From an uncultured Eubacteriales bacterium (GTDB lineage: Bacteria > Bacillota > Clostridia > Oscillospirales > Acutalibacteraceae), in contig CAKUXU010000034.1 of assembly GCA_934700635.1 (NCBI GenBank), forward strand, positions 1 through 8,657: DNA of 8,657 nt, read 5' to 3'. Every line of letters starts with the position of its first letter. Positions within the stretch are counted from its first letter, which is position 1. Position numbers and translations under genes: made by a program. The notes beneath the pieces were generated by a model. The model did no database searches. It was given only the letters and a program-made list of their open reading frames with translations, and was not told the origin of the DNA. Positions 1 to 6,886 of this stretch are shown in pieces.

Positions 1-1650
1 AATGAATCAAAAGATGAGTATCAAAAATATATTGGATTTATAGATAGTAATTCAGATGCTTTAAAAAGCCAAGAGAAAAATATAGCTAAAGCGAAGAAAG
101 CTGCTGGCGGAACTATAGAAAATTTTGAAAGAATGACAACAGAAAAAAATACAGAAAAAATTACAGAAAGAGATTGTACAAAAAAAATTGAGGCTTTAAA
201 AAACCAAATAGAGAATCTAAAAAAGATTGTAGATAATGCAGTTAAAGAAAAGGCTAAAAAAATTAGAGAAGAGTATGAAAATTATTGTAAAAATAAAAAA
301 GTAGATGAGTTGAGTAACGCTTTAGGAGGCTCAGCTGCTCAAAACAACGATGCATTTACTTCGAATGGGGCAATTAAAAGTAACTTAACAGCGCTTGAAA
401 AAAGCTTGAATGATAACAATATTAGTGAAAGTATAGATTTAATTAATTCTTTCCCAAAAGATATGGATAACTTAAAAGAAGGTGTAGAAGTTTCCGAAAT
501 TAAAATTGAATGTAAAAAATTGAAAGAAGATTTCGATAATTATTACAATGAGGTAAAAGATATATCTAAAAATTATGATAATACTGAAGCAATTCATAGT
601 ACAATTGTTAGCAAATCAGATGTAGTCAACAAAAAGATGACCTCAGAAGAAGGAGTAGATGTATTTAAAAAAACTCGTACAGAACTTGTAGATAAAATTA
701 AAGAGTTTAAAGACGAGGTATTGAAGGGATTTAAAAACGAACTTGAGACATTAAAAAAAGATTATGAGGCTTCTTTTAAAGACGTTAAAGTAGAGGAATT
801 GGTTAAAGATCTGAGCGACGAGACTAAAAAACTTATAGATGATCAAAAGAAAAATATTGAAGATACTATAAATAAAGAAATAAAAACAGAGGAAGATATA
901 AAAACCAATAAAAATTTGCTCAATGATTTAAAAGCGAATATTAGTAGTTTAAAAAAGAGTACAATTAATGCAGTTAAATCGGAGTTTGGTAAAACAAAAA
1001 AAGAGTATGAGGAATACAAAGACAAGAATCTTAAGGTAGCTGAATCAATTAAAAATAAAGATGACAAAGATGAAATTTACCTATTTATTATTTCGGGTGA
1101 TGATTGTTTAAGCAAATTTAGTGAATTAAAAGACAATGATCCAGTATCAAAGTATAAAGATACATGGGATATGCTAAAGACAACCTTTAGCAATTTAAAA
1201 AACGCTGTAGAATTTTCTGACTCTCAGAAGGAGTATTTGAAACTACAACAAAAATTTAATGATTACTGCAAACAAGTTAATATAGACGATCTAATTAAAA
1301 GAGAGAGCTCAATAAGGGTAGGTAATAAAAGAGTAATTGCTAATGCAAAAGATACAGTTGAAGAAAGGATAAAAGATGGTCTGAAGAATAAGTCTATACC
1401 TAATTACGATGATCATTTTCAATCGACAAAGGTAAATTTGGATGTGTTAAAACAAGTTGTAAATGGATTTTTGGATGAAGAGAAAAAAGTAAAAGGAGAC
1501 TTAGTTAATGAGATTAAAGATAAACTGAAAGAATTAGGAGCTGCAAATGAGATCGTCAAGAAATTTAAAGGTTTAACAGATGATTATAAAAATTATATAA
1601 TTGGTAGTGTTAAGTCATTGGATTCTACAACAGCAAATGGGTTTGTAGCA
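1..1650 (+). repeat. About seven degenerate ~80-residue modules in the large protein
   Basis: Each module opens with an acidic/basic-aromatic motif: DEYQKY, EEYENYC, EDFDNYY, KDYEASF, KEYEEYK, QKFNDYC, DDYKNYI. The first aromatic residues fall at codons 7, 92, 178, 255, 336, 419 and 529, spacings of 85, 86, 77, 81, 83 and 110. Several modules close with a helix of the form NLKxxV (NLKKIV, NLKEGV, DLKANI, NLKNAV, VLKQVV), 12-20 residues before the next opening motif. Regular spacing with weak identity suggests tandem three-helix-bundle modules, loosely like spectrin or albumin-binding repeats; that fold comparison is inference. The last module is the least certain. Confidence 0.6.
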
Positions 1651-4323
1651 AATTCATATTTAAAAGCTGAATTCAGCAGTAGTATTCAAAAACTTTTTAA
1701 TGACTATAGTGAATTCTTTAGTTTCAAGTACAATGACAATAATAAATCAGTAGAGGATTTAAAAGCTTATAGAGAAGCAATTGGATGGGTAGAAAACGTG
1801 GTTGCCATAGTATGTTGTGCCGGATACAATTTTATTGCCCATATAATAAAAGGTGAAGATATTAATAATTTAACTTTTTTTAATTGGTCTGTTATGTTTA
1901 ATAAAAATAAATTTGAGACATGTTGCGATGAATTTGAAGATATTAAAAAAGGTGCTCCTGAGGGCGAAAAACTAAAAGAAGAGAGTGGTGATGATTGTAC
2001 ACTTATGTTTGTAAGACTTTATAATATATCTATCTCTAGGGACAAAATGGGCAACCAAAAAAATGATATAGATAAAAAACGAAAAGAAATAACGAGTAAG
2101 TATAAGGATGTATCAGGCAAATACGATTCAATTAATAAAATTTTAGATAGTCCTAATGTTTCTAAGTATAAAGACATTATATTAAAATATGCTGATGAAT
2201 TACTGAAAAAAGAAGGAAATACGACCGACATTTATAGAGAATACAACAAAGATGCTGTAAAACTATTTAGAAATTGTGCAAAGTTTATTTATAACGTCGA
2301 TACTGTTGATAAGTGCAATAATATTTTAAATTCGTTGAAATCTTTAGCTACGGAGTTAGCGTGGATAGAAGAATTCGGTTTACAATTCCTTCAAGATAAC
2401 CTTAGCATAGCTAATATTTACAGCAATAACGTCGGACCCTTGAGCAAATTATTTAATGGCATTAAAATTCTTGGTAGTTATAAAACAAGCAGAGGTGAGT
2501 TTAATAAACTCCTCACAGATTCTAAAACCAAAAACGTTGCTTTAGAGCCCAAAGACGCTGGTAATAATGAAATAGTAAAAATGTTTATAGAACTTTATAA
2601 TATAAAAGAATCAACAAAACCAGCAGGAACAGGCTCAGGAGATGGAACGGGCAACAACAATAATCAAACTACCGGCTCAGGCTCAGGAAATGGAAAAGGT
2701 AACGACAACAATAACAATAATAAAAATACCAGCTCAGGCTCAGGAAATGGAACAGGCGACAACAATAATCAAACTACCGGTTCAGGCTCAGGAAATGGAA
2801 CGGGCGATCAGACAGGTAATGATCTTAAAAAGATGATAGATGATGCGAAAAAAAGAGTAACCGAATCTGTACAGATTTTTGATAAATTTATAAATGCAAC
2901 GGGTGCTCGTAAGGATGGTGTCGTAGTACCTTATTTGAAAGAAAATTCACTTAAGACCAGTGAAGAATTTAATAGAGATATTAAATACGATATCAATAAT
3001 CTTGAAGATGACAATGCTACTAGAGAAAGAAAGTTGGCTACTTTAAAGAATATTCCGAATTTGATAGGTAGTTTAATGGTTTCAGTAGAGCATTTAAATG
3101 GTTTTGTTTTAAGATTCCTCAAAGAAGAGGAAATTGATAAAAGTGTGCCTTATGATGGAAATTATAAGTATGAATACGTTAAAGATATAAATGATAAGTA
3201 TAGTAGGGCGTATGCTGAATTCAAAAAACTGAAAGAAGCCGATATGAAAGGTGACCCTAAAGGTTTTGATAATAGTGGTGATATCAAAGATCCGTTAGTA
3301 AAAATGTTTGCTCGTCTCTATTGTAGTTCTTTGAAACGTGATGAAAATAATAAAAACAGGCCTGTGGAAGATTCAACAGGATCAACAAAATCAACCGAAT
3401 CAACAAAAGACTCAGGTTCCGGCTCCGAATCAAATGAGGATGCAACACTTAAAGGAAAAGTAGATCGTGCTTTAAATAGAAGAAAACATGCTGATGAAAA
3501 TTCAAAGACTACTGATAAGATGGGCGATGTCACTGAACTTTTAGATAAGTTTGCAGAAAGCTTAGAAAAAGCAGGCGAAGAAGATAGTTCTAAAGAAAAA
3601 GGATTCTATATCTCTAGAAAGAAGACAATAGATTGCTTGAAAGAACATGTTTTAAATGGTAGATCAAAGAGCAGTTTCTTCTCTAAATCTAATGCTTTTG
3701 CGAAAAAGATGATAAAATTACTCAACGAAGCTAGTAAGATTAGCGGTAAAGGCAAACAAATCTTTACAAGTTCTTCCAATGATGAGATTAAAGAGGTTAC
3801 ATCACAAATTGCAAAAAGCACCAGGAAAAAATTGAGAAAATTCATAAGAATTGATGCTGGCAAGAAAAATGATTCTCCGAAATACCTTACTAAGAAAACA
3901 ACTGAAATTATAAAATGTTTAGAAACATATTTGAAAGACTGTAAAAAAGAAGCTCAAAACAAAGAGAATAAAGATGCATTAAAAGCTGTAGGTAAATGGA
4001 ACAGTGTTTTGAAGAGTGTAAAAGGCTTTAATAAAGAAGTTGTTAAACTTAATAAAAACCTTACAGATCTTCAAAATAAATACAGTAGTAAATCTATAGA
4101 TAAGGGTGTACCTATGTTTGCGGATGCAGATCTAAATGACATTTTACGCGGTATTATGTCCGAAACAAATTATTGCCTCATATGGGGAATATTTGGTTCT
4201 ATGGTTTGCTACTTTACCAAAGCTATAGAGTATGAATTTGACAAAGACGAAAATCTTAAGGGAGTTCAAGAATTAAATGAAGTTATTAAAGATGTAATGG
4301 AAGAAAAAAATACTAGTAAATAA
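1..4323 (+). CDS. Giant modular coiled-coil-like protein of unknown function, 5' end outside the window
   Basis: I do not recognise this protein. The frame is open from base 1 (codon 1 AAT) to TAA at 4321-4323, giving 1440 visible residues. The first ATG, at 133, is internal: it has no good ribosome binding site, and the codons before it already contain a repeat module (DEYQKY at codons 5-10). It is rich in Lys, Glu, Asp and Asn and looks largely helical. Codons 1 to about 610 are repeated modules of 77-110 residues. Codons about 610-1120 hold three larger domains, each ending EF...MFxxLY. A Gly/Ser/Asn linker (about 878-940) and a Ser/Thr linker (about 1124-1147) separate domains, and a C-terminal domain follows to codon 1440. 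Hydrophobic stretches lie at codons about 596-616 and 1391-1408. The C-terminus is charged (EEKNTSK), with no LPXTG or other cell-wall anchor. About 18 cysteines are scattered along it. A surface or adhesin-like role is possible, but no signal peptide can be seen because the N-terminus is missing. Confidence 0.9.
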   Translation, partial: NESKDEYQKYIGFIDSNSDALKSQEKNIAKAKKAAGGTIENFERMTTEKNTEKITERDCTKKIEALKNQIENLKKIVDNAVKEKAKKIREEYENYCKNKKVDELSNALGGSAAQNNDAFTSNGAIKSNLTALEKSLNDNNISESIDLINSFPKDMDNLKEGVEVSEIKIECKKLKEDFDNYYNEVKDISKNYDNTEAIHSTIVSKSDVVNKKMTSEEGVDVFKKTRTELVDKIKEFKDEVLKGFKNELETLKKDYEASFKDVKVEELVKDLSDETKKLIDDQKKNIEDTINKEIKTEEDIKTNKNLLNDLKANISSLKKSTINAVKSEFGKTKKEYEEYKDKNLKVAESIKNKDDKDEIYLFIISGDDCLSKFSELKDNDPVSKYKDTWDMLKTTFSNLKNAVEFSDSQKEYLKLQQKFNDYCKQVNIDDLIKRESSIRVGNKRVIANAKDTVEERIKDGLKNKSIPNYDDHFQSTKVNLDVLKQVVNGFLDEEKKVKGDLVNEIKDKLKELGAANEIVKKFKGLTDDYKNYIIGSVKSLDSTTANGFVANSYLKAEFSSSIQKLFNDYSEFFSFKYNDNNKSVEDLKAYREAIGWVENVVAIVCCAGYNFIAHIIKGEDINNLTFFNWSVMFNKNKFETCCDEFEDIKKGAPEGEKLKEESGDDCTLMFVRLYNISISRDKMGNQKNDIDKKRKEITSKYKDVSGKYDSINKILDSPNVSKYKDIILKYADELLKKEGNTTDIYREYNKDAVKLFRNCAKFIYNVDTVDKCNNILNSLKSLATELAWIEEFGLQFLQDNLSIANIYSNNVGPLSKLFNGIKILGSYKTSRGEFNKLLTDSKTKNVALEPKDAGNNEIVKMFIELYNIKESTKPAGTGSGDGTGNNNNQTTGSGSGNGKGNDNNNNNKNTSSGSGNGTGDNNNQTTGSGSGNGTGDQTGNDLKKMIDDAKKRVTESVQIFDKFINATGARKDGVVVPYLKENSLKTSEEFNRDIKYDINNLEDDNATRERKLATLKNIPNLIGSLMVSVEHLNGFVLRFLKEEEIDKSVPYDGNYKYEYVKDINDKYSRAYAEFKKLKEADMKGDPKGFDNSGDIKDPLVKMFARLYCSSLKRDENNKNRPVEDSTGSTKSTESTKDSGSGSESNEDATLKGKVDRALNRRKHADENSKTTDKMGDVTELLDKFAESLEKAGEEDSSKEKGFYISRKKTIDCLKEHVLNGRSKSSFFSKSNAFAKKMIKLLNEASKISGKGKQIFTSSSNDEIKEVTSQIAKSTRKKLRKFIRIDAGKKNDSPKYLTKKTTEIIKCLETYLKDCKKEAQNKENKDALKAVGKWNSVLKSVKGFNKEVVKLNKNLTDLQNKYSSKSIDKGVPMFADADLNDILRGIMSETNYCLIWGIFGSMVCYFTKAIEYEFDKDENLKGVQELNEVIKDVMEEKNTSK
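1930..3345 (+). repeat. Threefold EF-x(23-27)-MFxxLY domain-end motif in the large protein
   Basis: Three domains finish the same way: an EF pair (Phe codons at 1933, 2500 and 3220), a polar insert, then MF (Met codons at 2005, 2581 and 3304) within MFVRLYNISISRD, MFIELYNIKES and MFARLYCSSLKRD. The gap from EF to MF is 24, 27 and 28 codons. The MF motifs are 192 and 241 codons apart; the second gap includes the Gly/Ser/Asn linker. The match suggests an old duplicated domain. The C-terminal domain after 3440 looks related in having a hydrophobic helix but lacks the MFxxLY ending. Confidence 0.6.
2632..2820 (+). repeat. In-frame tandem repeat encoding a Gly/Ser/Asn linker
   Basis: Four units start at the codons for GSG at 2632, 2680, 2737 and 2785. 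They are 48, 57, 48 and 36 (partial) bases long. The first and third units are nearly identical (GSG[DN]GTG[ND]NNNQTTGS, give or take one residue). The 57-base unit is expanded by extra AAC/AAT codons in an Asn run, which looks like triplet slippage. All lengths are multiples of three, so the reading frame is kept. The product is a flexible, disordered spacer between two folded domains of the large protein. Confidence 0.85.
3373..3432 (+). repeat. Short 9-base tandem repeat encoding a Ser/Thr linker
   Basis: Four 9-base units (consensus tcaacaaaa) at 3373-3408 encode STG-STK-STE-STK. They are followed by a Ser/Gly/Glu stretch (DSGSGSESNED). This is a second flexible spacer, between the third MFxxLY domain and the C-terminal domain of the large protein. 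Confidence 0.75.
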
Positions 4324-4332
4324 TTAGTCAAT

Positions 4333-4361
4333 AAAAACAGCCACTTTCGTGGCTGTTTTTT
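4333..4361. terminator. Bidirectional intrinsic terminator between the large gene and yajC
   Basis: CAGCCAC (4338-4344) pairs perfectly with GTGGCTG (4349-4355) around a 4-base loop, and flanking A5 and T6 runs extend the stem. Plus-strand transcripts of the large gene end in the T run at 4356-4361. Minus-strand transcripts of yajC meet the same hairpin with a GAAA loop, followed by TTTTTAT. The yajC stop codon (4360-4362) lies in the flank of the structure. Confidence 0.9.
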
Positions 4362-4671
4362 ATTTTTTCTCTTCTTCAACATTAACGGTGGAAGCTATAG
4401 CCCATTTTTTAATTCTTATTTTTTCAGAACCTGTTTCAAGAACTAAAGAGTCTGAATCTTCTTTTATACTTACTACTCTGCCGACTATTCCACCGATTGT
4501 TATAATTTCGTCACCTATTGAAATTGATTTTCTCATTTCTTCTTCTTGTTTTCTTCTTTTCTGCTGAGGACGAAACAAAAGAAAATACATTCCTCCTATA
4601 ATTATGGCATAAACAAGCAAAACACTTATCGATTGCCATGAAAACTCTTGATTTCCCATTAGATTGTTCAT
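4360..4671 (-). CDS. yajC: YajC, accessory subunit of the Sec preprotein translocase
   Basis: YajC is a small single-pass membrane protein that associates with SecDF and the SecYEG channel in protein export; it is usually dispensable. Starting at 4671 it has 103 residues, close to the family norm. Visible features are one membrane helix at about residues 15-33, the hallmark FRPQQKRRKQ juxtamembrane motif at 33-42, and a C-terminal domain with IGDEIITIGGIVGRV (52-66). I chose the start at 4671, not the upstream in-frame ATG at 4713, because GGAGGT lies 9 bases before it. The 4713 start would also put the promoter -10 box next to or inside the coding region. The gene stands alone: neither tgt nor secD/secF, its usual neighbours, flanks it. 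It is convergent with the large gene and divergent from the tRNA gene. Confidence 0.93.
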   Translation of the reverse strand: MNNLMGNQEFSWQSISVLLVYAIIIGGMYFLLFRPQQKRRKQEEEMRKSISIGDEIITIGGIVGRVVSIKEDSDSLVLETGSEKIRIKKWAIASTVNVEEEKK

Positions 4672-4680
4672 AAAATAGTA

Positions 4681-4686
4681 ACCTCC
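4681..4686 (-). promoter_or_regulatory. yajC ribosome binding site
   Basis: GGAGGT on the minus strand, 9 bases from the ATG at 4671. This strong Shine-Dalgarno sequence decides the start codon against the in-frame ATG at 4713. Confidence 0.85.
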
Positions 4687-4716
4687 AAAAAACTTGTTTG
4701 AATTTAAACTCAATTA

Positions 4717-4745
4717 ATTATACACTTTTAAATTTTTTTAAGCAA
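4717..4745 (-). promoter_or_regulatory. Probable yajC promoter
   Basis: On the minus strand, TTGCTT (4740-4745) and a perfect TATAAT (4717-4722) are separated by 17 bases. Transcription should begin near 4710, giving a leader of about 40 bases before the yajC start at 4671. The -35 box is weak (TTG only) and AT-rich DNA yields chance matches, but spacing and position are right. Confidence 0.6.
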
Positions 4746-4750
4746 TACAA

Positions 4751-4779
4751 TTGTTTATCATTGTCATGTTGAATATAAT
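4751..4779 (+). promoter_or_regulatory. Possible second, upstream promoter for the tRNA
   Basis: TTGTTT (4751-4756), a 17-base gap and a perfect TATAAT (4774-4779) on the plus strand, about 110 bases before the tRNA gene. It could add a longer precursor transcript or be chance in AT-rich DNA. It sits back to back with the yajC promoter, only 5 bases from its -35 box. Confidence 0.3.
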
Positions 4780-4843
4780 AAATATAGTTAAGTTATAAAA
4801 TTTATGAATAACAATGTTATATGAAATAATTTTAAAATATCTA

Positions 4844-4872
4844 TTGACAAATAAATTTTTTAAGCATATAAT
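4844..4872 (+). promoter_or_regulatory. Consensus promoter of the initiator tRNA gene
   Basis: TTGACA (4844-4849) and TATAAT (4867-4872) both match the housekeeping sigma consensus exactly, with the ideal 17-base spacer. The expected start point, near 4879-4880, leaves only about 5 leader bases before the mature tRNA at 4885. A perfect promoter fits the high demand for this RNA. Confidence 0.9.
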
Positions 4873-4884
4873 AAATAATATCAA

Positions 4885-4961
<77 letters not shown>

Positions 4962-4969
4962 ATTTTATA

Positions 4970-5001
4970 GGTCATAACAGTTGTTGTTATGGTCTTTTTT
5001 T
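4970..5001 (+). terminator. Intrinsic terminator after tRNA-fMet
   Basis: The left arm 4970-4979 and right arm 4985-4994 form a 10-pair stem, including two G-T wobbles, with a 5-base loop. Seven Ts follow (4995-5001). It begins 8 bases after the tRNA CCA end and separates the tRNA unit from uvrC. Confidence 0.85.
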
Positions 5002-5017
5002 ATTAGTATAGAATTTA

Positions 5018-5046
5018 TTGAAAAATACAGATTAATATGGTAATAC
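5018..5046 (+). promoter_or_regulatory. Weak candidate uvrC promoter
   Basis: TTGAAA (5018-5023), 17 bases, then TAATAC (5041-5046), which matches only three of six consensus -10 bases. If real, transcription would start around 5053, just before the uvrC ATG at 5057, leaving almost no leader. Only 55 bases lie between the tRNA terminator and uvrC, so any dedicated promoter must be here. Read-through from the tRNA is the alternative. Confidence 0.3.
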
Positions 5047-5056
5047 TAAAATTACT

Positions 5057-6886
5057 ATGAATAATTATATTAATAAAGAAAATAAATTTTTAGAAAAATG
5101 CAAGACTTTGCCTAATCTTCCTGGGGTTTATTTAATGAAAAATATTTCAGGAGAAATCATTTATATTGGCAAAGCAAAAAATCTTAAAAACAGAGTTTCA
5201 TCTTATTTTTTAAATGAGTCTTCTAGAGCTTCAAAGGTAGAAAAGATGATAGAGAACATCGAGAACTTTGAATATATAATAACCGATAGTGAATTTGAAG
5301 CATTAATTTTGGAATGTAGTCTTATAAAAAAATATCAGCCCAAATACAATATTCTTCTAAAAGATTCAAAAGGTTATAGCTATATAAAAATAACTGATGA
5401 AATTTGGCCGAGAATATGGGCAGTAAAACAAAAAATCGAAGACGGAGATTTATATATCGGACCTTATATTAGTTCTTCTACCGTTAAAAATACTGTTGAA
5501 GAAATCATAAAAATTTTTAAACTTCCGGACTGCAAAAGAAACTTAGAAAAAATATATAAAAATCCATGCCTTAATTATTATATAAACAGATGTAGTGCTC
5601 CTTGTGTGAGAAAAATATCATGTAAGGAATATAACAATGTAATTGAGGAGGCGAAATGTTTTTTAAAAAACGGAATAAATAAAACCTTGATAGATCTAAG
5701 AAAAGATATGCAGGAAGCTTCTGATGCTATGGATTTTGAAACTGCTGCAAAAATACGTGACAAAATTAAATCTATTGAAAAAATAAAAAGCAGTCAAAAA
5801 GTTGTATCAAGCAGGATTAAAATGCAGGACGTTATAGCGCTTTCATCTGATAGTTCAAATACATCGGTTGAAGTTTTTAGATATAGTCAAGGTGATCTTT
5901 ATGAAAGTAAAAATTTTATTTTAGATGCTACTAATGACGAAGTAGAATCAAGAACTCAATTTTTAAAGCAATTTTATGAAATTCAAGAAAATATCCCCGA
6001 AATAATTATTTTAGATGGAAGTATAAATGATTTTGAATTGATAAAAAAATTTTTGTCAAATAAAAAAGGAATTTCCGTAAAGTTGGAAATTCCAAAACGT
6101 GGAGATTTATTTAAACTTTCTTTAATGTGCAAAAAAAATGCATACGAAAATCTTTTAAAAAGTAAAGGTTTTAAAACAAAAGAGGAATTTTATCTGGAGG
6201 ACTTAAAAAATATTTTAAATTTGGACAAAATACCAAATCGTATAGAGTCTTATGATATTTCCAATTTATCAGGTTACGACTGTGTTGGATCCATGATTGT
6301 TTTTGAAAATGGTAAACCGCTTAAATCGCATTATAGAAAATTTCGTCTTGATTACAGTCAAAATGACTATTATTCCATGAAAAGCGTCCTGAAAAGAAGA
6401 TTTAGTAGCTGTAAAAACAATAATGAAAATGAAAGTTTCAATAAGATTCCGGATTTAATTCTTGTTGATGGTGGAAAAGGGCATGTAAGAGCCGCTAAAG
6501 AAGCAATTTTTGAAATGGGTGTAAATATACCTGTATTTGGAATTGTTAAAGATTCTAAGCATAGAACAAGAGCATTGGTAACTGAATTAAAAGAATTAAA
6601 AATAAAAGAAAACACAAGATTATTTTTATTTATAACTAAGATACAAGATGAAGTTCATAGATATGCTATAAATTACCACAGAAATTTAAGAAATAAAAAA
6701 ATTAAAACTTCTGAGCTTTTAAATATTAATGGAATAGGGGAAAAGAGGTCTCGTGAGCTTTTAAAACATTTTGGATCTTTAAGTGAAATAAAAAATGGAA
6801 GCTTAGAGTCTATAGAAGCGGTAAAAAGTATGGATAAAAAAAGTGCAGAAGCAGTTTATAATTATTTTCACAGTACAAAAGACTAA
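5057..6886 (+). CDS. uvrC: UvrC, dual-incision nuclease of nucleotide excision repair
   Basis: UvrC binds the UvrB-DNA complex at bulky lesions and cuts the damaged strand on both sides. At 609 residues it matches E. coli UvrC (610). In order: an N-terminal GIY-YIG nuclease (GVY 23-25, YIG 36-38, Arg46, metal-binding Glu81) for the 3' cut; four cysteines C159, C171, C179 and C183 with exactly the spacing of the E. coli iron-sulfur cysteines; a UVR domain (about 212-246) that contacts UvrB; an RNase H-like nuclease with the expected acidic/His set (D400, D437, D471, H534) for the 5' cut; and C-terminal helix-hairpin-helix motifs (from about 554, NINGIGEKR) for DNA binding. All key residues are present, so it should be active. 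The start fits family alignment, but no Shine-Dalgarno sequence precedes it. It follows a tRNA gene and overlaps the stop of the convergent pseudouridine synthase gene. Confidence 0.98.
   Translation: MNNYINKENKFLEKCKTLPNLPGVYLMKNISGEIIYIGKAKNLKNRVSSYFLNESSRASKVEKMIENIENFEYIITDSEFEALILECSLIKKYQPKYNILLKDSKGYSYIKITDEIWPRIWAVKQKIEDGDLYIGPYISSSTVKNTVEEIIKIFKLPDCKRNLEKIYKNPCLNYYINRCSAPCVRKISCKEYNNVIEEAKCFLKNGINKTLIDLRKDMQEASDAMDFETAAKIRDKIKSIEKIKSSQKVVSSRIKMQDVIALSSDSSNTSVEVFRYSQGDLYESKNFILDATNDEVESRTQFLKQFYEIQENIPEIIILDGSINDFELIKKFLSNKKGISVKLEIPKRGDLFKLSLMCKKNAYENLLKSKGFKTKEEFYLEDLKNILNLDKIPNRIESYDISNLSGYDCVGSMIVFENGKPLKSHYRKFRLDYSQNDYYSMKSVLKRRFSSCKNNNENESFNKIPDLILVDGGKGHVRAAKEAIFEMGVNIPVFGIVKDSKHRTRALVTELKELKIKENTRLFLFITKIQDEVHRYAINYHRNLRNKKIKTSELLNINGIGEKRSRELLKHFGSLSEIKNGSLESIEAVKSMDKKSAEAVYNYFHSTKD

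Noticed and set aside
133..135. ATG at 133 as the start of the large protein
   Set aside because: The frame is open to base 1, no ribosome binding site precedes it, and a recognisable repeat module lies upstream of it.
2632..2820. CRISPR-like array
   Set aside because: The repeats are contiguous coding units without unique spacers, and in frame with the large protein.
2642..2836. 64-codon plus-strand open frame with repeated PAQAQEME-like peptides
   Set aside because: Out-of-frame reading of the tandem-repeat linker; the apparent peptide repeat only mirrors the DNA repeat.
843..3863. Several 60-85-codon minus-strand open frames inside the large gene
   Set aside because: Antisense shadows of an AAA/GAA-rich gene: Phe/Leu/Ser-rich, with no ribosome binding sites and no family resemblance.
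4270..4320. LPXTG-type sorting signal at the end of the large protein
   Set aside because: Searched for and absent: the tail is charged, with no motif, hydrophobic run or basic end.
4349..4567. 72-codon plus-strand open frame opposite yajC
   Set aside because: Antisense of a clearly recognised yajC; it starts within the terminator.
4672..4713. Longer yajC starting at the in-frame ATG at 4713
   Set aside because: No ribosome binding site there and it would give 14 atypical residues; GGAGGT is well placed for the ATG at 4671.
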